The position numbers were made by a program, and so were the translations under genes. Shown here in pieces: positions 54,120 to 64,000 of a DNA stretch of 64,000 bases. Where the stretch lies: assembly GCA_024114885.1 (NCBI GenBank), contig CP099427.1, positions 1,302,001-1,366,000 on the forward strand, written 5' to 3'. Under the pieces are notes generated by a model. It saw only the letters and a list, made by a program, of their open reading frames with translations. It ran no database searches and was not told the origin of the DNA. Every line of letters begins with the position of its first letter. The first letter of the stretch is position 1. The stretch comes from Septoria linicola. Its lineage: Eukaryota > Ascomycota > Dothideomycetes > Mycosphaerellales > Mycosphaerellaceae.

Positions 54120-54382
54120 ATAAAAGGGGTATATAGTAATATATAGAGCGCTCTCCTAATAAGACTATTAGGATATCGTAAGACTAATTCTTGCCTCCTT
54201 TCGGATATATACGCGTACTATAGTTATACTATACGCTAAGCCTACGAGCCTAAGGCAGGTCTTAGCCTTTAACCTTACCTAGCTCTTATAACTATCTTCT
54301 CTCTCTAAGAGAGCTACCCTTAGCGACACTCTTACTTAATAGGTTATATTCTAGGCTATCTATTTAGTCTTTATAATATACT
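54118..54382. repeat. About 265-bp repeat, copy 2
   Basis: It is in direct orientation to 53328-53593, 790 bp apart. The flanks differ, so this is a separate truncated copy rather than a simple tandem duplication. Confidence 0.9.
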
Positions 54383-55374
54383 AGTAAGGCAAAGGCCTAC
54401 CTATATACTATACTTAGTAGTTTTAGTATAAAAGTAAGGTAGTAGCTTGTTTCTAAGATAGTAATGTTTACTCTACTTAATTAATTTAATGTTCTACGGT
54501 CCTAGTATAGGCTCTTAGTCTTAGGACTACTAGTTTGAGCTCGTTACTACTAGTTAATATACGTATTATAAGACTATTACTCTTCGAATAGGTCTTATTC
54601 TATAGCGACTACTCTTATACCTACCTAGAAGGTTAGTATTAGAGTAGTTATTATCTATTAATAGAGCCGAAGGTAGGGCTATCTCTTCTCTCTTATACTA
54701 GGACTAGAAGCGTAGAGGGTAGATAGTAGCCTTAAAGCGAGAACTAACGTACTATAAATATTAATAAGAGGCCTAAAAGAAGCCTACGTAAGAGGCGACT
54801 TAAAGAGCTATAATAATATAGAAGCCCCTAGAATATAGATATCGCTCTAATCTAGAAAAGTTATAAACCTCTAGTACCTCTTAGTACGGATCTATTCGGT
54901 AATTGTCGTATAGATAGTAAGGCGACTTACTATATCGGAGATTTACTTAGAGTCTCTATACCTATAATAGTCTTCGATTAGACCCTAGTTTAGCGTAAAA
55001 ACGCTCTTATTTAGATAGCGTAGAGGCTATAGAATAGGCTAGACCCGTCTAGGTAATCTCGTATCCTCTAGTATATAGATCGCTTAGAATAAGCTCTAGT
55101 ACGGCGTTAGACGCTAATCGTTTAGCTAAGGGCACTAATTACGTCTAAGGCCCTAGACCCGGTATATAGTATAGGCTAACGTAATATTATACTACTATAG
55201 TTATATAGCGAATTACTCGAATAAGCGAGATAGACGCGCCTAGCTATAAATAGTCGAACTATACGATACGATATACCTTCGCTTATTAGGTATAATTAAT
55301 ATAGCTCTAGTATTATAATAAAAAGTTTAACGTTTACTTTTAGATAGCTAAGAAAATTTTAGACTCTTATTTTT
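54383..55374. other. RIP-mutated DNA of unknown origin
   Basis: About 1 kb between the transposase fragments and the first 25-nt palindrome. A few TG dinucleotides survive around 54,440-54,560. It may contain the left LTR and leader of the gypsy relic (a TATA-like CTATAAATA lies near 55,240), but no LTR match could be confirmed. Confidence 0.35.
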
Positions 55375-55399
55375 TAGTTATCGTTTTAAACGATAACTA
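55375..55399. repeat. 25-nt palindrome, copy 1
   Basis: TAGTTATCGTTT, one T, then AAACGATAACTA: a perfect inverted repeat. Near-identical copies lie at 58514 and 63627. Confidence 0.9.
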
Positions 55400-55799
55400 T
55401 ATTTTATTTAAAAACTTAATTAAGGAGAGTATAATATACTCTTAGAACACCTTCGAACGAGCTCTATAAGTAAATTAGTATCTATTAGCTAGCCTGAAAT
55501 ACTAGAGAGTAGCTTATCTAACTAGCTTAATAAGTAAATTCGAAGATCTCTAGTAAAGCTACTATCTACTTTTACTTTATTCTCTCTACTAGATAACGAT
55601 ATATCTATAGAAGCGGAGGACTAAGGAGGTACTAACCTTAACCCTAATACTAATATCTTTTAAGGACCGAACTTAGGAGGTAGACTATCTATAGCGTAGT
55701 TCTAGCTACTTATAGAGACTATCTAAGTAACCTAAAGCTAGAAGGTAATTGTCGCTTAGGTTCCGCTACTACCTAGCTCGGACTAGAATCTCTTCTTTA

Positions 55800-57260
55800 A
55801 TAGAGAGAACGTAACTAAGTATATTAAGTGTTTCGAAGTACTATATAGTAATTACGCTATTCTACTTATTAATAATAATAAATAGCTTTACGAGAAGTTA
55901 CTTACTTAGGTTACGGTTATCTAACGTAAAAGATACTAGCGCCTTAATAGTTTCTATAATCGAGACTACGCTAAGTTTAAAGAGTCGATTATTAAGGAAT
56001 ACCGAAAGTACGATAATATATATATACTTAGAAACCGCTACTATATAGAAAACCTTTATAAGGTTAACTATAGCGAGGATAATAATCTCTTAGAGTACTT
56101 AAGGTAGTTTATACTCTATTCTAATACTATACCTACTTCGTATATAGACGAGCGTTCTCGTACTCTTCTATTTATACGAGGCCTTCTATTCCGTTTTAGT
56201 AAGAGGCTCTAGGCCTATCTTAGGTTAGATCTTAATAATAAGGACTTAGATTATAGTAAGCTCTTAAAGACAGCCTAGCGCTAGATTAATAGTAATAAGG
56301 ACTTTAAATTAGAAGTATATAACGAAGGCGGTAGAGACGTCTAGTAGTTATACGAAGTAGTAAAGAAGTCTACTCTAAGACTAAACTCTAAGTTTAAGGC
56401 TAGAGAAACGGTAGTCTATAAAGGCTATAAGCTAGTAACTATCGATAATATTACCGCTAGTATATAAGACCTTATAATCGCTACGATTCGTCGACTTAAA
56501 GAAGGAGGCCTATAGCTACTACGTCTATCGATAGGATAGTAGGCGAAGTCTTACGATTACGACTATCTATATATTCTAAGGCCTACTTATAGCTAGGAGA
56601 TTTCGATTAACTTAGCTATAATAGATAACAGGTTAATAATTAAGGCCTATATAGCGATCGCTCTAAAGATTTTAGGTTATTAGATATATAGGCTCGAAGG
56701 CTATATAGCCGTAAACTACGAGTACCTATAGTAGTTCGAGACTAAGGGCTTAATATATAGAGATCTAAAGACCGGTATTATATACTATAGAACGCCTCGC
56801 CTAGGTATAGAAAAGATATAGTACTACTAGGATAAGGAACTACTAAAGCTGTTCGTATTAATAGGAGTATTAGAGTAGCGCTATAGGAAGATCGATCTTG
56901 AAAATATAGATCGTTTATTAACGCTAAGAGTAAGCTAGTAGAGGATAGCGAACAAGGTAGCTAGTATTAACGGTCTCGTTAATATCGGTTAAGTCGCGTC
57001 TATTATATAGGAGGATTAGGACGACCTAATCGGTACCTACGTAGCTAGAGATAGTATAAAGATAAAGCAGAACCTAAACTTTTCTCGTCTAGTCGAAAAA
57101 TAGCTAATAGGAGTATAGAAGCGGATTACGACCTAGGCTATAGCTATAAGAACCTACGCTTATCGTTACTCTCGTATTAAGGAGGTTAAAGATAAAAACT
57201 AGCTAGCTCCTTACCTTATAGATATAGAGGAGTTAGAGGATTCTTAAACTTAAGGACGTA
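55800..57260 (+). pseudogene. gag-like coding relic of the gypsy element
   Basis: Around 56,146-56,280 the frame reads DERSRTLLFIRGLLFRFSKR, then AYLRLDLNNKDLDYSKLLKTA with one stop between. This is a capsid-type helix-rich pattern common in fungal gypsy gag. The remaining stretch is too mutated to define ends. Confidence 0.5.
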
Positions 57261-57799
57261 ATAACGATAAGGTCGAGGATAAGTAGATATACGACTACCT
57301 AAACGGTCTACTAGTTCTAGTCGCTCCTACGTATACTTAAAAGCGAAAAAAGGCTAAGAAGCCTCTAAAGACTAAGCGTATAGATAACTACCTTCGAGCT
57401 ATATATACTAATAATAACGCTAACGTCTTCTAGATAGATAAAATACTCGAATCTAAGGTCTAGTTAAGCTTAGCGAAGATTATTCTCTATAGCGAGCGAG
57501 CGTCGTATTCCTTATAAGATCGTGTTCTAAACGATATAGATCTATATAAGAAGCTTAATAAGCTCTATATAAAGAAGCGTACGAATAGAGGTAGTAGAGC
57601 TAAGATTAGTATATATTCCTTACTATCTAAAGCCTTTAGCGAGTAGGTAGAGAAGGAGCTAATAAAAGCTGTTTTAGCGACCGATATTAAGGCCTTCTAG
57701 GCTACTACTATAGTAATCGATATAGTGAAACCTAGGCCCGCTTCTAAGCTTTATAAGCGGACTAATAATATCCTTCTATCGTTTAATAATATCTATTAA

Positions 57800-58200
57800 A
57801 TTATTCTAAGTATCTACGTACCTATAAAGTACGGACTTTAAATAATAGCTTATAAGTCCTTAATCGACGAGGAGGCTAAGTTAATAATTATACTAATCGA
57901 ACACGTTCGAAAGCTTTAAGTCGGTATAACCTTTCTTAGTAATATTACTATAGGAGGAGTTAGAGGTAAGGTTACTTTTATTAGGTACTACCTAGAGGTA
58001 TTAATCGATATCTTTAGCGTAAGAGTTACGATACTATTTCTAGTCTTACTAGTAAACGGCCTAATCTTACTTAGCCGACTATAGGCGTAGCGGGTACGCT
58101 TAGCTTCTAAGAACTACGATAATAGCTTATAGAAGGGCTTAATTAGTACTCTAGACGGCTATATTATTATATTTATAGGCTTTAATAGCTATAGTAATAT
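57800..58200 (+). pseudogene. Retroviral-type aspartic protease relic of the gypsy element
   Basis: Near 57,850-57,900 the frame reads YKSLIDEEAKLIIILIE, a RIP-altered D-(S/E)-G-A protease site. Near 58,060-58,160 it reads LILLSRL, then RVRLASKNYDN, resembling the I-L-L-G-R-P-W block that follows the protease in such polyproteins. Confidence 0.5.
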
Positions 58201-58513
58201 ACGAACTATAGAATAGGTCCTAGGAAAAGCTAGAGTGCTAAGGAACTAGCTCTAGTCGACGGTACGAGTATAGTAGGGGCTCTAATACGTATATCGCGTT
58301 AAGATTCGATAGAAGTTAGTGTCCGAACTCTAACTTTTAGTAATTACTAGCTAAAGGATATAGGGTATACTATCGAGGACTCTAGATCTTATAATAGCGA
58401 GGAGTAGAGAGAGGGATTATAAGCTTTTTAAGCTTCTACTACTTTTTCTATATAAGGTTTAGTAGTTAGAAGTAAAAACTCTACTTAGAGAGGTTAGCTA
58501 GTAGAACGTTCTA

Positions 58514-58538
58514 TAGTTACCTTTTTAAACGATAATTA
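58514..58538. repeat. 25-nt palindrome, copy 2
   Basis: TAGTTACCTTTTTAAACGATAATTA: same length and arrangement as the copy at 55375, with three differences. It lies inside the gypsy coding region. Confidence 0.75.
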
Positions 58539-59439
58539 CGTTATACCTCCTATACTATACTTTAAACTATACTAGTAGTATAGATAGATAAGCGATTAGT
58601 ACTAGTGTTCGTTTACGGTTACTAATAGCCTTAAACTCCTAGAGAATTAAGTCTTTAACTACCTTATATAGTAGTTATCGTATATAAAGGTAATCTACTT
58701 TAGAGACTATTTTATAGTAGACTTAATTAGATAAAGCACCTCTCTACGATAGTAGCTCGAACTATTAAGATAGGTTAATTATAGCTAGACTTAAATATAG
58801 TACGACTATCTCGTCGTAGCGGCTATCGAAGGTAATATCACTAAATTTAGCTAAAATAGTCGACTTAAGAAGCTTCTACTAGCTACTAGCGAAGCCGAAC
58901 TAGCTTATACTAGCGAGCGAGACTTATACTAGGGTATTAGGTATAGTTTTAAAGATACTATACTAGTATCTTAATCGAGCTAGGGTTCGAATTACGAGAG
59001 CGAATACTTAATAATTACCTATACGAAGCTTAGAGAGGCGGAGCTAGCTATCTAAGAACCTAGACCCTACGACAAGGTTATCTCTAATAAAGTAGACGAC
59101 GAGCTTAGCGAGGAGACGTACGTTATCTCGGCTACTATTAATATAGTAGCGGAGAGAGCTTGTAATAAAGAGGCTACGAGGTAGTAGAAGCTAGATAATT
59201 ATATTAGCGCCTATACTCTTTATAAGCGAGTTACTAATAAGATTAAACTAGTAAATACGGACATTACTATAACTAACGGTTTAAACCCTAGTAGATTAAA
59301 AGACTAGCGACGGACTTATATTAAGAAGGAAGCGGCTATACTACCTAGCACTAGACCTTATAATAGTAAGTACCTAACTAAGAGGTTCTCGACGATCGAG
59401 CCTAGGTTACGCCTTACGCCTAAATAGCTTATAAAGTTT

Positions 59440-60960
59440 AAACCTAGTATAGAGCTACTACTAAAGAAGCTAGATTTGTTATACTATATACTAAGGAATC
59501 GAGAAGCTGCCTTTACGTAAGACTTTACGTATTTAGGCTGAATTAATCCTAATATTACTCTACTATAGAAGATTCGAATAGTTCCTTACGAGCTATAGTA
59601 GTATCTAGGCTTTAAGCTAAACCTATCGCTACGATACGTTATAGAAGATATACTAAGACAGCGAATCTAAGCTAGAACTCTTAAGCTATACTACGGTACC
59701 TATCGAAATCTGTACTTCCTTATTAATAAGAAGATAGAGGTAGGTAAGCTAAAGAAGTATTAGTTAATTAACGTAGCTTAGAAGTTTAATCAAGTTACTA
59801 TAAGAGATTTGAACTTACTACCCGACGCTAAGGGTTTCTCTAAGGACTTTACTAGTTACGCGCTAGCCTCGTTAGTTAATATCTTCTCTAGATATAACTA
59901 AATCCTACTCGATAAATTATATAGAGACCTTATAGGCTTTAATTTACCGCTAGGCCTATTATAGTAGACTACGTTACTATAAGGAGCTACGAATTCTATT
60001 ACCTAGTTCGTTCGTATTATTAATCAAGTGCTTATAGAGTATGTCTCGTATAAGGCACGGCCGTTCCTTAATAATATTAGTATTAAAGAGCCTAAGACGA
60101 AGTATAGTAGTAAAGAAGTTAAACCTAGCCTCTACCGTTACGTTATTAAATATATTATAGCTATAGACGACGTTCTCTATAATATAGAACGAGCTAATAT
60201 AATAGTAGCTTTTAATAAGCTATAGCTTTATTACGAATAACTAGTAATCGTTAGTTACCTTACTAGTATCGATAGTCGCTATCTAGACTTTACGAGAGTA
60301 GCGAAGATTAAGAAGTAGCTAATACTAGAGAATTAGAAAAAGGTTCGAATCTTCCTTAGCGTAGTTACGTACTACCGCGTCTAGGTTAAAGGTTTTACGA
60401 TTATCCTTACTCTATTATTTAAGCTCTTATAGAAGGATACTAAGTTTTAATAGACTACCGAATACTAACTAGCTAAAGACGTCGTCTTAAAGGTACTAGT
60501 TTCGGCTCTAGCCCTAGTTACTCTTAACTTTAGAGAAGGAGTAGGACTTATTATCGTAGGTATAGATTCGAGTAGTAAAGGTTAAGGATATACGCTTTCT
60601 TAATATAATCGAGACGAGCTACTTCTCTACTATCTAGTTCGATATAAGTCTAGCCTATTTAACCTAGTAGAGGTTAAGTACGATACTAGAAAGCGTAAAT
60701 GCCTTAGTATACTAAAGGTATTAAAGAAGCTAAAACTATAGCTATTCGGAGTATATTTCTAACTAGAGATTAATATAAATACTCTCGTTTACTAGCTTAA
60801 TAAAACTATCTCTAATTTACTAAATATAGTAATAACGCGCTAGCTAGTATAGATCTACCTCTTTAACTTTAACGTTATATATATTCCTAGTAAGAAGTAT
60901 ATAGCTCTAGATTCGTTATTAAGAAAGCCTATTATATCTAAAGATATAGAAGCTATAGAA
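59440..60960 (+). pseudogene. Reverse transcriptase / RNase H relic of the gypsy element
   Basis: With stops, it reads YRNLYFLINKK, KFNQVTIRDLNLLPDAKGFS, ALASLVNIFSRYN-ILLD (from F-S-G-Y-D-Q-I), GATNSITQFVRIINQVLIE, RPFLNNISIKEPKTKY, DDVLYNIERANI and FLSVVTYYRV. These are the ordered blocks of fungal gypsy reverse transcriptases. The catalytic Asp pair has been changed (F-L-N-N for F-L-D-D). The segment 60028-60225 is the only open stretch above 60 codons in the island. Confidence 0.85.
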
Positions 60961-61099
60961 TAGGAAGAAGACGTAGATCTAATAATTAACGAGTAATTCT
61001 TCGATACCTTTTACGTTAACGCTTTCTCTATATAGGTAATTTAGAGCGAGCTACCTACGATTAATAGGATCTACTCTTAGGAGTTAATAAATATCGCTT

Positions 61100-62330
61100 T
61101 CGTACTTATATAAATATAAAGGCCTAAGGGAGTTTCTAATAACGAGTATAAGCGGTTAAGAAAGAAGTATCGGCTGTTTTATATTAAGAATAACTAGCTC
61201 TAGCGCTAAGAGCGAGTAGCTAGACCCTTATAGCGAGTTATTAATAAACCTAAAGCGCGAGCTCGTATTATTAAGGTATACTATTATAAGAACGGTTATC
61301 GTAGCGCTAAATAGACGTATAATCTTATCTAGAAACGATAGTAGTAGGATAGAGTCTAGGCTTAGATCTCGCTCGCTATATAGTAATATACTATTTATAG
61401 TCTTTAGTATAGGAGATAAGTACCTAGAGAACTATAGATCTCGCTCTAAGTTATAGTCGGCTAGCGGTAGTATATCGATAGCTTATATATCTCGAAGAAC
61501 TATTCGTTAATAGTTATACGCGAATCTCTATCTCGCTAGCTAGAAGCACGTATATTCTAGTACCTAGCGAAGAGTATCTCCTTAGTATAGATAGTAAGGT
61601 TTATATAGGAAGAGATCTTTTACTAGTAGGATACTACTATAGAAGTTATCCTCGATAACTATAAGACTAACCTTAGTAACGTAGAGAAGCTACTACTATC
61701 GTATAGTATTAAACGTATTAATATTTCGCTATACTACTCTTAGTCTAACGCTATCGTTAAAGTCGGCTATAAGACAATATTAGACGCTTACTTAAAGCTC
61801 TCTAATAGCGGCCTTTATACGATTCGTAACTATATTCTAGCGGTTCTATAGGTAGAGAGAACGATAATAGTCTCTACTACTAGTCTAATACTATTAGAGG
61901 TAATAATTAGGCGTGACGTAGTACTACTAATCGAGCTAGAATACCGTACCTTCTAGATTATAGATTAGGGTAAGGTTAAGACTAGAGTAGAGCTTCTTAC
62001 GATTCGAGCTTAGGCTCTAGAAGCTATAGACACGACTATAGAAGAAGGACGACTACGTTAATAGCGTCTCTAAGAATAGAACAAGGCGTACTTCGATAAA
62101 TATCGCTATATAGATCTTACTATACTAAAGAAAGGAGATCTCGTATTAGTATACTACTCTAAGTTAAAAACTAGCTTCTCCTATAAGCTTACGTTTAGGT
62201 AGGAAGGCTCTTTTAGAGTATCTAAAGTATTATAGAGAGGTATATCGTATAAGCTTAAGGAACTAGATAGCTTAAAACGAGAGTATATCTATAAGAGGAT
62301 AGACCTTAAGAAATATATCTTTCTATAAGA
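61100..62330 (+). pseudogene. Integrase relic of the gypsy element
   Basis: Near 61,210-61,330 the frame reads RPL-RVINKPKARARIIKVYYYKNGYRSAK-TYNLI, the integrase zinc-binding region of gypsy elements with its His/Cys positions hit by RIP. Near 62,215-62,310 VSKVL-RGISYKLKELDSLKREYIYKR matches the C-terminal domain that follows the integrase core. Confidence 0.65.
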
Positions 62331-62682
62331 AAACCTAAAGCTAGTTCTAGATTAGGTTAAGCTAGAAGAAGTACTACTACTAATAGAAAAGGTTATAGAA
62401 TTAGAGCTTCTACTTAGGTATAAGTATCCGTAGATCTTTATTAGTAAGCTATTAGTAATAACTTAAGAAGAAAGAGAGAGTTATATACGCTAGCTATTAA
62501 TAGAGCTTAAAGAAGAAGTAGAAGACTTAGTAAGCTAAAGGCTAAAGCTAGCCTAGTAGAGCTAAAGAAGTAGAAATTCGATAGGCGATACTTAATTAGG
62601 AGTATAAGCTAAGATCTAGCTACTAAAGCCTAGCCTCTACTATAAAAGAGCTAATATTCCTAAGTCTATACTATCTTAAACG

Positions 62683-62892
62683 CTTCTTTTATTCCTAGAG
62701 CTACTATCGAGCTCTAATCTAAGCTTCCTAAGCTTTTCTTTTAGTCCTAAAGCTACTATTAAGCTCTAATTAGAGCTTCCTAAGCTTATAATTTACTAGA
62801 CTAGTATAAATCTAGCTAAATCTTAGCTATCTTAAGTACTTCTTTTATTCCTAGAGCTACTATCGAGCTCTAATCTAAGCTTCCTAAGCTCC
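62683..62892. repeat. About 52-bp imperfect tandem repeat block
   Basis: A unit running from CTTTTATTCCTAGAGC through CTTCCTAAGCT occurs near 62,683 and, almost unchanged, 156 bp later near 62,839. A more diverged copy sits in between near 62,735 (TTTTAGTCCTAAAGC...). The spacing is about three 52-bp units. Confidence 0.75.
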
Positions 62893-63626
62893 TCTTTTAC
62901 TAGACTAGTAGAAATCTAGCTAATCCTAACTATCCCGACGCTGTTTTCTATAGCTAAGATAAGTATCTATATAGCTAGTTACTCTTCTAAGCTTAGCTTT
63001 TAAGTATAGACTCTATATCTACTAGTTAACCTACTATCCTACTCCTTTTTCTATATCTAGAGTCTACTATCGCTATAAAAGTTAGCTATTCTAAGCTACT
63101 TTCTACTACTAGGTCTTAAAAATCTAAGCTAGATCTATACTCCTAAAGCTTTTTTCTACTAGTAATTTCTAAGGTTATTACTATAATCTACCTTCCTAGA
63201 GCTCTTTTCTATTACTAATTAGAGAAGAGAGATAAGGATTTTCTATCCTAAGAGCCTTTTTACTACTAATTTTCGCCTAACTAAAGGAATCGCTAAAGAT
63301 ATTAGTTTCTAGTAGAGAATTCTTAAAGTTTAAGGTTTTTCAGCCTATATAAAAGTAGAGAAGCTTGAATCTTTAGTAACGACGGCTCTAATAGCTTCTT
63401 TCTAGCTATTAACTATAGCGCTAGCGGTCTCTTACGATATAGAAAGCGCGATCTAGTAAGTCGACTAGGTATACGAAAAATAAGGCTCTTTTAAGTTAGT
63501 AGGAGTAACGACGACGATATCTAAGCCTTAGTCCTTATTAGCGATAGTAAGGTATATACTACGGTAGTTAGTAGTAGCGTTAGTAGTATACGACAGCTAT
63601 AGAAGCGTTAAGGTAAAGTAAACTTT
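62893..63626. other. RIP-mutated DNA downstream of the gypsy coding region
   Basis: No protein motif is read here. It may be the 3' part of the gypsy element (untranslated region or LTR), but no LTR match was found in the window. Confidence 0.35.
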
Positions 63627-63651
63627 TAGTTATCTTTTTAAACGATAACTA
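63627..63651. repeat. 25-nt palindrome, copy 3
   Basis: TAGTTATCTTTTTAAACGATAACTA: one difference from the copy at 55375. Confidence 0.85.
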
Positions 63652-64000
63652 AAACCTTACGTAACTAAGCCTTACGTATAGACTTCTAATCCTAATAGTA
63701 GTTACGCTACTACGATAAGGTATATAATTAGACTACTTTTACGCTCTAAACGATCTCTTCTTCCTTATTAACTATTAATTAGTTACTATAGAGCCTTACT
63801 TCTATTAAGTTCGATTCTTATCTTTCGTTACTACCTAGTAACGCTATATAGCTATTTATATATATAAGTAGTAACTAATATAATAAAAAACTCTATAACT
63901 AGTTACGCGCCCGACCCTTCTCGCTATTTAAGTTACTTATTACTAGTTACGCGCTTTATATCGCTCTAAGCTACTAATACGACTATTTAAAGACGTTCTC
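63652..64000. other. End of window, RIP-mutated DNA
   Basis: No coding signal. The sequence CTAGTTACGCGC occurs twice, at 63899 and 63943, in direct orientation. The island continues beyond the window. Confidence 0.5.

Larger units (their letters stand above)
55400..62530 (+). mobile_element. Relic of a Ty3/gypsy LTR retrotransposon
   Basis: Plus-strand translation, ignoring stops, gives gag-like, protease, reverse transcriptase/RNase H and integrase blocks in that order, the gypsy arrangement. All frames are destroyed by RIP. LTRs could not be delimited by eye, so the borders are approximate. Confidence 0.82.
52786..64000. repeat. RIP-mutated repeat island (CpA/TpG almost absent)
   Basis: From about 52,785 to the window edge CA and TG dinucleotides almost vanish on both strands, while TA is extremely frequent and CG is retained. 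Most 60-base lines contain none or one. This is the signature of repeat-induced point mutation acting on CpA, which turns transposon DNA into stop-filled sequence (CAA/CAG/TGG to TAA/TAG). Only one open frame above 60 codons survives, a reverse transcriptase fragment. The block contains at least a Tc1/mariner relic and a Ty3/gypsy relic and continues beyond the window. Confidence 0.92.

Noticed and set aside
53328..54382. The ~265-bp direct repeats as LTRs of a miniature retrotransposon
   Set aside because: The repeated sequence appears to be part of the mariner-type transposase, and no primer-binding site, polypurine tract or target-site duplication was seen.
55375..63651. The outer palindromes as proof of LTR ends
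   Set aside because: No similarity extends beyond the 25 nt, so LTRs cannot be claimed from this window.
1..64000. tRNA genes, CRISPR arrays, secondary-metabolite backbone genes
   Set aside because: No T-loop/acceptor combinations, regular spacer arrays, or PKS/NRPS/terpene synthase motifs were found on reading; CRISPR is not expected in a fungus.

Overview
The window reads as nuclear DNA of a filamentous ascomycete. The visible genes are typically fungal: Zn2Cys6 regulator, cytochrome b5-fused delta-8 sphingolipid desaturase, DUF3176 membrane protein, PAM17, INO80 subunit Ies1. Introns are short (about 44-145 nt) with GTAAGT/GTGAGT-type donors and CTRAY branch sites. The last 11 kb carries the CpA-to-TpA scars of repeat-induced point mutation (RIP). 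The gene set suggests a plant-associated Dothideomycete, but that placement is inference.

Layout: positions 1-52,785 are ordinary gene-rich DNA. Left to right: the 3' end of an unrecognised gene; a Zn2Cys6 factor convergent with a delta-8 sphingolipid desaturase; a broken SANT/Myb-repeat gene; eIF2-gamma; phosphomannomutase convergent with a small ubiquitin-like protein; a second broken SANT/Myb-repeat gene; Ies1 divergent from an M16 metallopeptidase; dolichol kinase; a small GPI-type surface protein; an F-box protein divergent from PAM17; a TBC-domain protein; a WW-domain protein; a DUF3176 membrane protein convergent with a C2H2 zinc-finger protein; a 2.7 kb gene-free stretch; a divergent MFS sugar transporter / intracellular GH32 invertase pair; and a flavin monooxygenase convergent with the invertase.

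From about 52,785 to the window end the DNA changes abruptly. CpA and TpG nearly vanish while CpG stays, and almost no ORF survives. Inside are relics of a Tc1/mariner-type transposase (minus strand) and of a Ty3/gypsy retrotransposon (plus strand, order gag - protease - reverse transcriptase - integrase). Several unexplained repeats also lie here, including a 25-nt palindrome present three times.

Functional links: phosphomannomutase (GDP-mannose precursor) and dolichol kinase both feed protein mannosylation and GPI synthesis. The transporter and signal-less invertase form a plausible sucrose uptake-and-hydrolysis module. The points most worth a second look are that sucrose pair, the two related SANT-repeat genes each broken by one lesion, the TBC protein lacking both canonical catalytic fingers, and the recurring palindrome in the RIP island.
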